64,000 nt of DNA from Luteolibacter luteus. Its GTDB lineage: Bacteria; Verrucomicrobiota; Verrucomicrobiia; Verrucomicrobiales; Akkermansiaceae. Location: NCBI RefSeq assembly GCF_012913485.1, contig NZ_CP051774.1:3038001-3102000 (forward strand). The letters are read 5' to 3'. Positions 53,501-60,589 of the stretch are shown in pieces. Position 1 is the first letter of the stretch. The number at the start of each line of letters is the position of its first letter. The notes under the pieces were generated by a model that worked only from the letters and a program-made list of their open reading frames with translations, was not told the origin of the DNA and did no database searches. The position numbers were made by a program, and so were the translations under genes.

Positions 53501-55641
53501 CCCCGCGCGAGCGAGCGGCCGCGCTACTCTTCTGGGAATCTTGGGAAGATCCTGCGAAGGCGCGCCTAGCCGGACAGTTCGCATCCTACGGGAAGCGTCG
53601 TAGCTTGTTCTCCGGGGGGGATGAGACCCAGCGCTGGAAAGCGAGGCTTGCCGGGGGCTTCACGAATTGGCGCGGCGACTACGGACTCTTCCCGGACGTG
53701 AATTCGGTGAAGGTAGCGTTGTACCTTGAAGAGGAACTTGCCGCTGCTGGTGCCTTCGTTGTTTCTGCCGCCGCCGCGGAACTTTCGAAGGCCTTCCATC
53801 AAGGTCTGGTGGCAAAGCGCGCGGATTCGATTTTCAAGGACTCGCTCGGAGACCATGACTGTCCCGTCTCCCTGAAATACGAAATCGCTCGCGATTGGCT
53901 CGCAGGCTTCGCGGCCTCCCACCCGGAGAGCCTGCACGGTTCGCCCGCGGATCTGGCGGATGCGGTGATCGATGAGGCCGCGGTGCATCTCGCCCGTGGT
54001 GGTTACGAACAGCGTGCCGTGAAAGCGGTGCCTTTGTCCTTCTTGGTCGAGGGTCTGCGTTCCAGCCATCCGCGGATTGCGAATGGCAGCCTGGAAGTTC
54101 ATTACAGCGAGTTCCTCGATCGTCTGGAGCGTCATGAGCGCACGGACGCCGCGGCATTCCGCGGCCTTGCCGAGCGCAAGACCAAGCTCACCAGCGAGAA
54201 GCGCGGACAGATGCGCTTGGATGAGTTCAAGCCGAAGGTCATGAGCGCCTTCGTGCGAAATCGCCTCATCGATGAAGTCTATCTTCCGCTGATCGGGAAC
54301 AACCTCGCCAAGCAACTTGGCACCGCAGGGGCCAATACCCGCACCGACCGCATGGGCCTGCTGCTCCTGATTTCCCCGCCCGGCTACGGCAAGACGACGA
54401 TCATGGAGTACGTGGCGAACCGCCTCGGCCTCACCTTCGTGAAGATCAACGGCCCGGCGCTCGGCCACCGCGTGCTTTCGCTGGATCCCGCCGAAGCCCC
54501 GAACGCCTCCGCCCGCATGGAAGTGGAACGCGCGAACCTGGCGTTGGAGATGGGCGACAACGTGATGCTCTACCTCGATGACATCCAGCACACGGATCCC
54601 GAGTTCCTGCAAAAGTTCATCAGCCTTTGCGATGCACAACGGAAGATCGAGGGCGTGTGGAAGGGCCAGGCAAAGACCTACGATCTCCGGGGTCGGAAGG
54701 TTGCGGTCGTCATGGCGGGCAACCCTTACACCGAGAGCGGCGGCAAGTTCCAGATCCCGGACATGCTCGCGAACCGCGCGGACACCTATAACCTCGGCGA
54801 CATTCTTGGCGGTCACGAAGCGGCCTTCAAGGCGAGCTACATCGAGAACGCGCTCACCTCGAATGCCGCGCTTTCCCGCCTCGCCAGCCGTTCGCAGAAG
54901 GACGTGCTCATGCTCATCCGCGTCGCCGAAACCGGCAGTCGCGATGGTGCCGACTTCGAGGGCAATTACACGCCCGCTGAAGTTGAGGAGATGCTCGCGG
55001 TAACCAAGCATCTGCTTGCCGTGCGGGACACGATCCTGCGGGTGAATCTCCAGTACATTGCCAGCGCCGCGCAGGAAGATGCCTACCGGTCCGAACCACC
55101 CTTCAAGCTCCAGGGTTCCTATCGCAACATGAATCGCATCGCCGAAAAGGTGCTGCCCCTCATGACACCGGAGGAGGTGCGCCAGATCATCATCGATCAC
55201 TACCGGAGTGAATCGCAGAACCTCACCACGGCCGCGGAGGCGAACCTCCTCAAGTTCTACGAAATGGAGGGCCTGCTCGATGACACGCAGGCCGTGCGCT
55301 GGGAGCAGATCAAGAAGGAGTTCAATAAGCGCAAGCTGATGGGTGCCGGAGGCGACAGCGATCCCGTTGGCCGCGTTGTGGCCCAGCTCACCCAGTTCAA
55401 CGATGGCCTGGAAGCGATCAAGGAAGGCATCTCGCTAGCCGGTCGCAGCTACGCCCAGCCGCAATCGCTTGCGGAGCAAACCTTCGCCCGGCTTCAACAG
55501 ATCATCGAGGGTCTCCGCGCGGTCCCGGTACAGGTGGACATCAAGGTTGTGCCGGTGCAGGACGACAAAGGCAGCATCGAGCGGGTGGATGGGCCGGACA
55601 GCCCACCTCTGGCCTTCCAACCCGACGTCAGGCAGGGTTAG
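50560..55641 (+). CDS. very large coiled-coil AAA-type ATPase ('DNA repair ATPase'-like)
   Basis: A 1693-residue soluble protein. The N-terminal 450 residues are strand-rich and propeller-like (GVETTLLGTERVPTEHN, FANGYLLQSGEVKTFE). The middle, about 450-860, is coiled coil (AAIDTQEAALTKISKV, LEGRFAELDEYVEQLTTRRE). The C-terminal part contains an AAA-type ATPase: Walker A PPGYGKTT at residues 1273-1280, Walker B VMLYLDDIQH at 1335-1344, and AGNPYTESGGKFQIP near 1387. Database entries of this type carry the uncertain name 'DNA repair ATPase'; the function is unproven. Its neighbour downstream is an amidohydrolase (10 bp), upstream the flotillin. A membrane-microdomain-linked remodelling role is inference from that linkage. 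Confidence 0.82.
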   Translation: MPEEPPKPDQLEGGAYEVIRARLDKHAATLRTGLDVLNAERLQVFGGVETTLLGTERVPTEHNCIARDLVAIGKQRFLFGYNIQFGLKQTTDIKDVFAAYDFNPETRSFTQLGVEEVLGDAKFAEDFAYLFKYYREAVFLKFMVIGPALYLVMRAGKTVDDIKAFKWRFASGGGLEYLGNRFDHECVYPPQQEFEWKRAHRGMHRSGEHPHISIEDRVFVETVGGDLTVKVEDNTASGQGIYSEPVAESDQTLDDAEIFYAIVGSLILLKILPYRESMHRHLVFNEKTKSVHRIDTIGDSCVLLPDDHGIIFANGYLLQSGEVKTFEHGLLDMRFERKVASANGEDILYSFYNRAAGDYVLLSYNRIKQSVETPIVCSGYSLFGNGQLVLFRADGQPQKHHALQIWQTPYLDDETSAAAAADKESFLYKIGNPELVRGMAEARELLTLLQKDDSFAGLYLDIVKRSGDLLDAYFWLDRSECQSLAAPVREIKKAGEAAIGEFDKVQKLRAVATERTAVVRTAMEKLVREARNSPPDALQGFVHQLAGLRKLRGEIIALRDVRYTDAETIAAFEKEVVETTDVVSTKTVEFLLGEESLKSYAAAIDTQEAALTKISKVTEADDVATALDQAAGELEMLIEIVGGLKIADATQTTAIIERISALYARLNGTRGSLRNKRRELARGEGEAQFAAQIKLLSQALANYLDLCDTPEKCDESLTRLMVQVEELEGRFAELDEYVEQLTTRREEIYDAFEGRRTQLVEARGKRAGALFKSAERILAGIRNRVTALKEVEEIHSYFATDPMIEKVRDLIGQLQTLGDSVKADDLQTRLKTLREDGVRQLKDKKDLYVDGQNVIRFGKNAFNVNTQPLEMTIVPHEDAMAFHLTGTKFFESITDADFLAAREAWDLEVPSESPRVARAEYLAWRFLMEGKAGGDLLGAVQAFMQPRYAEGYTKGIHDEDATKILALLLPIHAEAGLLRFAPRERAAALLFWESWEDPAKARLAGQFASYGKRRSLFSGGDETQRWKARLAGGFTNWRGDYGLFPDVNSVKVALYLEEELAAAGAFVVSAAAAELSKAFHQGLVAKRADSIFKDSLGDHDCPVSLKYEIARDWLAGFAASHPESLHGSPADLADAVIDEAAVHLARGGYEQRAVKAVPLSFLVEGLRSSHPRIANGSLEVHYSEFLDRLERHERTDAAAFRGLAERKTKLTSEKRGQMRLDEFKPKVMSAFVRNRLIDEVYLPLIGNNLAKQLGTAGANTRTDRMGLLLLISPPGYGKTTIMEYVANRLGLTFVKINGPALGHRVLSLDPAEAPNASARMEVERANLALEMGDNVMLYLDDIQHTDPEFLQKFISLCDAQRKIEGVWKGQAKTYDLRGRKVAVVMAGNPYTESGGKFQIPDMLANRADTYNLGDILGGHEAAFKASYIENALTSNAALSRLASRSQKDVLMLIRVAETGSRDGADFEGNYTPAEVEEMLAVTKHLLAVRDTILRVNLQYIASAAQEDAYRSEPPFKLQGSYRNMNRIAEKVLPLMTPEEVRQIIIDHYRSESQNLTTAAEANLLKFYEMEGLLDDTQAVRWEQIKKEFNKRKLMGAGGDSDPVGRVVAQLTQFNDGLEAIKEGISLAGRSYAQPQSLAEQTFARLQQIIEGLRAVPVQVDIKVVPVQDDKGSIERVDGPDSPPLAFQPDVRQG

Positions 55642-55651
55642 TCTCCCGGGC

Positions 55652-56629
55652 ATGCGCATCGATTGCCACGTCCATATTGTTGGCACGGGAACGGGTGGTA
55701 CCGGTTGCTGGTATCGTCCCAAGGGTCTCACCCGCGTCGGTGAGCCCTTCCTCGTGCGGGCGGTCGGCTTGACCACGCGCGACCTGCATGGCACGGACTT
55801 CGATCGCCTTTACGTCGATCAGCTGTTAGGGATGGTGAGGGGATCTTCCCTCATCGACCGAGCGATGCTCCTTGCCCACGAGCTTCCGCATAAGGAAGAC
55901 GGCACACCCGTTCCCGAGCTCTCCTCGCTTTACGTGCCGAATGACTACGTGTTGAAGCTGGCACAAGATCATCCCGAGTTCCTTGCAGGAGTTTCCATCC
56001 ATCCGGCGCGAAAGGATGCGATGGAAGAATTGGAGAAGTGCCTGGCAGGCGGAGCTGCAGCCCTCAAGTGCCTGCCGAATGTGCAAGGCATCGACTGGAA
56101 TCTTCCGCGCTACACCGCTTTCCTCGAGCGCATGGCGGAGGCGAAGCTGCCGCTGCTCGCGCACACCGGCAGCGAGCGCACCATGCCCGTGATGGATCAT
56201 GCGCTGGCTTCACCGAAGGTGCTCACGCGTGCCTTGGAGATCGGTGTTACCTGCATCGCCGCGCATGCCGGTACCGGCATGATCCTGCTCGACCCGGATT
56301 ACTTCGATGTGTTCGCCGCGATGCTCGCGAAGTATCCGAATCTTTACGGGGACAACAGTGCGCTCGCGGGACTCAGCTTCCGTCTGCGCCCCTCTGCTCT
56401 CCGTGGCCTCGTCTCCGCTGAGATGGAGGGCCGCATCCTTCATGGCAGCGATCTCCCCGTGCCTTCCAGCGGCCTCCTTGCTTGGGCCTTCGGCATGCTT
56501 CCCTGGAAGGACTTTCGTGCCGCGAGCGCCATTCCAAATCCCCTCGAACGCGACGCCCGCCTCAAGCAGATGCTCGGCTTCGGGGAAGAGAGCTTCCTCC
56601 GCGCCGCCGGAGTGCTGCGTGTCGCCTGA
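55652..56629 (+). CDS. amidohydrolase-superfamily metal-dependent hydrolase
   Basis: A 325-residue TIM-barrel-type hydrolase from the ATG at 55652. The first metal pair is in RIDCHVHIVG (His-x-His after the strand, residue 5 on). SIHPARKDAMEELEK with GGAAALKCLPNVQGID, LLAHTGSERTMP and CIAAHAGTGMI provide the later His ligands, and HGSDLPVP the final Asp, as in the Amidohydro_2 (ACMSD/decarboxylase-like) group. The substrate is unknown. It lies 10 bp after the ATPase gene, so cotranslation is likely. Start sites further upstream would overlap the ATPase coding end and lack homology. Confidence 0.85.
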   Translation: MRIDCHVHIVGTGTGGTGCWYRPKGLTRVGEPFLVRAVGLTTRDLHGTDFDRLYVDQLLGMVRGSSLIDRAMLLAHELPHKEDGTPVPELSSLYVPNDYVLKLAQDHPEFLAGVSIHPARKDAMEELEKCLAGGAAALKCLPNVQGIDWNLPRYTAFLERMAEAKLPLLAHTGSERTMPVMDHALASPKVLTRALEIGVTCIAAHAGTGMILLDPDYFDVFAAMLAKYPNLYGDNSALAGLSFRLRPSALRGLVSAEMEGRILHGSDLPVPSSGLLAWAFGMLPWKDFRAASAIPNPLERDARLKQMLGFGEESFLRAAGVLRVA

Positions 56630-56761
56630 GGACGGCGGGCGATCAGTCGGGTATGACTTTCTGATCTCCCGCGCTATCTCGCGTGGTTGCCCAATTCCGC
56701 GATCACGTGATGTTGCATGGGGCTCGACGTGTTAACTTCGCGTCACCCCCAACCCCCCAAG

Positions 56762-57211
56762 ATGAAAGCCGCTACCCCCATGCGGTCTTCGAAAAGGAAA
56801 GGCTTCTCACTGCTGGAACTCACCGTGGTGATTGCTGTCCTCCTCTCGTTGACTACCATTCTTATCCTCGGAGCCCGCGCCTGGAAGAACGGTGCTGACC
56901 GCACCGCCTGCCTGATGAACATCCGCAATGTGCAGCTTGCCGTGCGCTCCTACCAAAATCTCTACGGCTACACTGCCGGCGGGATGCCCTACGCCGAGGG
57001 TGGGTCCCAGGACATCGGCACCCACCTCTTTGCCAAGGGCTACATCGATCTCCAGACCTACGGCGAGATCCATGGCACTTCGCCATGCGCCGGTGGCGGT
57101 CTCTACGAATGTGCCCAACCTGATGTCTTCCCCATGGAAGGCAGGCTCTACATCAGTTGCTCGCTGGAGTCTCAGGACAATCACTCCCTTCCTCCCGCTG
57201 CCGATTGGTAA
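56762..57211 (+). CDS. type II secretion / type IV pilus pseudopilin-like protein
   Basis: A 149-residue protein with a class III signal: KRKGFSLLELTVVIAVLLSL, where Gly precedes the processed Phe and Glu stands at mature position 5. The hydrophobic helix is followed by a globular domain with C-terminal Cys residues (TACLMNI, SPCAGGGLYECAQPD, ISCSLESQD). In PVC bacteria many such isolated prepilin-like genes (H-X9-DG relatives) exist; no secretion-system genes are adjacent. The start at 56762 (MKAATPMRSSKRKG) gives the usual short basic leader. It is convergent with rmuC (9-bp gap). Confidence 0.8.
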   Translation: MKAATPMRSSKRKGFSLLELTVVIAVLLSLTTILILGARAWKNGADRTACLMNIRNVQLAVRSYQNLYGYTAGGMPYAEGGSQDIGTHLFAKGYIDLQTYGEIHGTSPCAGGGLYECAQPDVFPMEGRLYISCSLESQDNHSLPPAADW

Positions 57212-57220
57212 GAAAGCGAA

Positions 57221-58726
57221 TCAAAGATCCAGAGCGGACCGGAGGTCGGACGCCACGGAAGTGGCTTTCTCCTTCGGATCACTGACCAGGGCGAAGTCCT
57301 CGTCGGGATCCAGCACATCCGTAGCCGGGGCCGGGGCCGGGGACGGGGACGTTGCGGACGCTGGCAGGCGTGGCGCTTTTTCGACCGGCTCCAAGTCGGG
57401 CAATTCGGCATTCTCCGCCGCGATCTGTAGATCCTCGAACTTGCGCGCCGTGATGAGCACCCGCGTCTCATAGGAGGCGATCGCCGCATTGTAGTGGCCC
57501 ACCGAGCTTTCGAGCGATTTGCCCAGCTTTACGAAGTGGCCGGCCAGCGTGGAAAGGCGCTCGTGCATCGTCCGGCCCAGCACCGCCACCTCGCGGGTGC
57601 TCTCCGCCATCGCTTCCTGACGCCAGCCATAGAAGACAGCCCGCAGCAGCGCGATCAGCGTCGTGGGGGTGGCCAGGATGATGCGCTGTTCCACGCCGTG
57701 CTCGATCAAGCCGGGATCCACCTGCAACGCGGAGGAAAAGAAGGACTCGCTCGGCAGGAAGAGGACCGTGAATTCGGGAATGTGCTCGAATTGGGAGGCG
57801 TAGTTTTTCGAAGACAGCTGGTTTACGTGCGTCCGGACCTGCCGGGCATGCCGCTGCATGGCCTCCAGCTTCAGACGGTCGTCCGTGGCTTCCAGTGCAT
57901 CCAGATAGCCGTCCATCGGCGTCTTGGCGTCCACCACGATCGTCTTGCCTCCCGGGAGATGCACCACCATGTCCGGGCGGAGGCGCTTCCCTTCGTCGGT
58001 GGTCGTGCTCATCTGCGTGTCGAAATCGCAGTGCTCCTGCATGCCCGCCAGTTCCACCACGCGTCGGAGCTGGATTTCTCCCCACTGGCCGCGACCGGTC
58101 GGCTGGCGCAGCGCCTTGACCAGCTGGGCGGTTTCCCGCTGCAGGCCCAGCTGTCCTTCAGAGAGCGCCTTCACCTGCGTTTTCAGCTCCACGTAGGCAC
58201 CTTCCCGAGCCTTTTCGATGTCACCGATCCGTGCCTCGAACTTGCCGAGCGATTCCGCCATCGGCTTGACCAGGCTTTCGATTGCCAGTTTGCGCTGCTC
58301 CAGATCGCCCTTGGCCTCCTCGGTCTGGGACTTCAGTGACGTTTTCGCAAGCTGGAGGAATTGTTCGGAGGAAAAGCGCAGCGCGTCCGCGGAAAGAGCC
58401 TTGAAGGTATCGGACAAGCGGCTCTCCGCCCGTTCCAGGAGCGTCTGCCTTTCGGCGGCTGATCTCACCTCGTCTTCCAGGCGGGTTTTGACCTCCGCAA
58501 GCTGGGTGCGGAAAGCCTGGCAATTCCGCTCCAGCTCACTGGATTCGGAGATGGCGGCCGCATGCCGTGCCTCCAGCTCGGTCATCCGGCGGGCATCGGA
58601 TTTGATCTGCTCCTCCAGCCGCACCCGGCGGCCCGAAAGGGCCAGCACGGTGATGAGCCAGCCGAAAAAGATTCCGGCGAGGGAGCAGAGGACCCAGGGG
58701 AGGGCTGCTTGGAGTTCGGGAGGCAT
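57221..58726 (-). CDS. rmuC: DNA recombination protein RmuC
   Basis: A 501-residue protein with an N-terminal membrane helix ([20 protein letters not shown]), a coiled-coil region (about 35-190), and the RmuC nuclease-like domain: [19 protein letters not shown] (about 222), [20 protein letters not shown] (about 258) and [18 protein letters not shown] (about 330), with [20 protein letters not shown]. The Asp and Lys in [12 protein letters not shown] match the PD-(D/E)XK-like site. In E. coli RmuC limits recombination at inverted repeats. Its tail is Pro/Ala-rich with alternating SPSPAPAPA. It is divergent from sod (116 bp) and convergent with the pseudopilin gene. Confidence 0.92.
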   Translation of the reverse strand: MPPELQAALPWVLCSLAGIFFGWLITVLALSGRRVRLEEQIKSDARRMTELEARHAAAISESSELERNCQAFRTQLAEVKTRLEDEVRSAAERQTLLERAESRLSDTFKALSADALRFSSEQFLQLAKTSLKSQTEEAKGDLEQRKLAIESLVKPMAESLGKFEARIGDIEKAREGAYVELKTQVKALSEGQLGLQRETAQLVKALRQPTGRGQWGEIQLRRVVELAGMQEHCDFDTQMSTTTDEGKRLRPDMVVHLPGGKTIVVDAKTPMDGYLDALEATDDRLKLEAMQRHARQVRTHVNQLSSKNYASQFEHIPEFTVLFLPSESFFSSALQVDPGLIEHGVEQRIILATPTTLIALLRAVFYGWRQEAMAESTREVAVLGRTMHERLSTLAGHFVKLGKSLESSVGHYNAAIASYETRVLITARKFEDLQIAAENAELPDLEPVEKAPRLPASATSPSPAPAPATDVLDPDEDFALVSDPKEKATSVASDLRSALDL

Positions 58727-58842
58727 GTTCGGATTGTTCCTTGCGGATGATCGCATGCGGGGCATCGTTAGGGCCGTCGCGCGTTTCCCGACCGGAGTAC
58801 CGGCCGGAGGGCGCGAACGCAAATCAAACCGACCCCACGACC

Positions 58843-59469
58843 ATGGCTCACACTCTTCCCGACCTCGGCTACGCCTTCGACGCGCTGGAACCGCACATCG
58901 ACGCGCGCACCATGGAAATCCACCATGACAAGCACCACGCCGCCTACGTCACCAACCTCAACAACGCGATCGCTGGCAAGGGCGCCATCGAGTCCAAGAG
59001 CGCCGAAGAGCTGATCACGGATCTCGGTGCGGTTCCGGATGACATCCGGACCCCCGTCCGCAACAACGCCGGCGGCCACGTGAACCACACCTTCTTCTGG
59101 AAGACCATCGCCCCGGGCGGTGCCAAGGCTCCCTCCGGCGAACTCGCCGCCGCCATCGACAAGTCCTTCGGCTCCTTCGACGCCTTCAAGGAAGCCTTCG
59201 CCAAGGCTGCCACCACCCGCTTCGGCTCTGGCTGGGCATGGCTTTCCAAGACTGCCGATGGCCTTGCCATCAGCTCCACGGCGAATCAGGACAACCCGAT
59301 CATGGGCCCTGACTTCGGCGGCACCAAGGGCGCGACCCCGCTGCTCGGCCTTGATGTCTGGGAGCACGCCTACTACCTGAATTATCAGAATCGCCGCCCG
59401 GACTACATCACCGCCTTCTGGAACGTGGTGAACTGGGATGTGGTAGCTGCCAATTACGCCGCCGCCTGA
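58843..59469 (+). CDS. sod: superoxide dismutase (Fe/Mn type)
   Basis: A 208-residue enzyme that dismutates superoxide to peroxide and oxygen. Metal ligands: His in [13 protein letters not shown] (about residue 27), His in NHTFFWKTI (about 81), and Asp and His in [11 protein letters not shown] (about 170). The Gly/Ala-rich start [16 protein letters not shown] is standard. Length is normal for Fe/Mn-SOD; metal choice is not readable. The ATG at 58843 is preceded by an A/C-rich leader. The stop overlaps an 18-bp palindrome (59461-59478), and a separate terminator follows at 59501. Confidence 0.95.
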   Translation: MAHTLPDLGYAFDALEPHIDARTMEIHHDKHHAAYVTNLNNAIAGKGAIESKSAEELITDLGAVPDDIRTPVRNNAGGHVNHTFFWKTIAPGGAKAPSGELAAAIDKSFGSFDAFKEAFAKAATTRFGSGWAWLSKTADGLAISSTANQDNPIMGPDFGGTKGATPLLGLDVWEHAYYLNYQNRRPDYITAFWNVVNWDVVAANYAAA

Positions 59470-59500
59470 TCAGGCGGCGCCTTCTTGGATCAATCCAATC

Positions 59501-59532
59501 AAACGGCCGGGGGAATTCCTCCGGCCGTTTTT
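59501..59532 (+). terminator. Rho-independent terminator of sod
   Basis: ACGGCCGG at 59503-59510 pairs with CCGGCCGT at 59521-59528; loop of 10 nt; T-run to 59532. On the minus strand it could also end the GYF-domain gene at 59544. Confidence 0.9.
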
Positions 59533-59543
59533 CGTTTCGTCCC

Positions 59544-60524
59544 TTACGCGGTATAGCCGTCGTTCAAAACCGCCCGGCCGTGGATCAGCCAGCGGTAGGC
59601 TACGAGATTGGCCAGAAAGACCAGCGGGCCGGCGAAGCAAACCCCGACGACCAGCGCGAGAAGGCCTGCGAGCACGATAAGGAAGCAAACAAGCCCCAGC
59701 AGGAAAAGATTGCCCACATTGCCCTGGGTGATCCGCGCGCTATATTTCAGGGAGTCGATGATCCCGAGGTCCTTGTCCACGATACCGTTCTCGAATTGGC
59801 CGAGGCGGAGCGCCAGATAAATCCCCGGCACGATCAGGAGAACCAGTCCGACAAGGACGATAAGGTAGTAGAGCAGGGAGGCCACCACCGCGGTAAGCAA
59901 CTTGTTGCCCTGCCCTAGCAGCATGCCCACGGAGAAAGGCCGGCCGGATACGATGTTCAGCCCGATTCGGGTCAGGCCGAGACTGAAGAAGATATCCAGG
60001 ACTTGTCCGACCAGATTGAGCACCCCTTCCACCGCCTTGCCGACATCTTGGGAATCGGCGGCGTGAGCAGTGGCTTCTACCAGCACTCCGGAGAAAACCG
60101 AAAAGCCCATCGAGATGGCGAAGCAGATCGCGCAAGCACCCAGGAGAGGCCAGAAATGCCGCTTGGTCAGGTCGAAGGCGCGCCTGATGCAATCGCCGAT
60201 CACCAGGGGTTCGCTGCCTGGAACAATTTCCTCTCCGGAAGCGAGTTCCCGGGGCGGTTCCCACGAAAGAGGGGACGGAGCCTGATAGGGATTCGAAGGT
60301 CCTTGGCCCGGGACCGGAGGAGCAGGGGGGCTGGGAGCGGTCCTTGGAACAGGCGGCGGCGGTGCCAGCTCCGCGACTTCGCCGGCTGGCGTCCAGTTCG
60401 GCATTCCTTCACACCACACCAGATCGGTCGGCTTCACGGTTCCGGTGCCGATCAAGCGGACGAGTTCCTCTTGGGAAACGGGGCCATTCTGTTGCCCGCT
60501 GGTGGCGTAGAACCATGGTTTCAT
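59544..60524 (-). CDS. GYF-domain membrane protein
   Basis: A 326-residue protein. The N-terminal 55 residues form a GYF_2 domain (WFYATSGQQNGPVSQEELVR, then PTDLVWCEGMPNWTPAGEV), which binds proline-rich peptides. A Pro-rich linker follows (about 55-100), possibly a self-ligand. The rest has five or six membrane helices (WPLLGACAICFAISMGFSVF, LLYYLIVLVGLVLLIVPGIY, LFLLGLVCFLIVLAGLLALV), like DUF975-type proteins. The gene lies beyond the sod terminator and is convergent with sod. Its function is unknown; this domain pair is common in PVC and Bacteroidota genomes. Confidence 0.85.
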   Translation of the reverse strand: MKPWFYATSGQQNGPVSQEELVRLIGTGTVKPTDLVWCEGMPNWTPAGEVAELAPPPPVPRTAPSPPAPPVPGQGPSNPYQAPSPLSWEPPRELASGEEIVPGSEPLVIGDCIRRAFDLTKRHFWPLLGACAICFAISMGFSVFSGVLVEATAHAADSQDVGKAVEGVLNLVGQVLDIFFSLGLTRIGLNIVSGRPFSVGMLLGQGNKLLTAVVASLLYYLIVLVGLVLLIVPGIYLALRLGQFENGIVDKDLGIIDSLKYSARITQGNVGNLFLLGLVCFLIVLAGLLALVVGVCFAGPLVFLANLVAYRWLIHGRAVLNDGYTA

Positions 60525-60589
60525 CTCGCGGATTGTTAGCAGCTGCGCACTCGGCGAGGCAAGAGCGCCCTGCCCTCGCCCCAGGCCGC

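Noticed and set aside
59461-59478. 18-bp perfect palindrome over the sod stop codon as an operator or terminator
   Set aside because: No T-run, and a proper terminator follows 25 bp later; the Ala codons plus the stop explain much of the symmetry.
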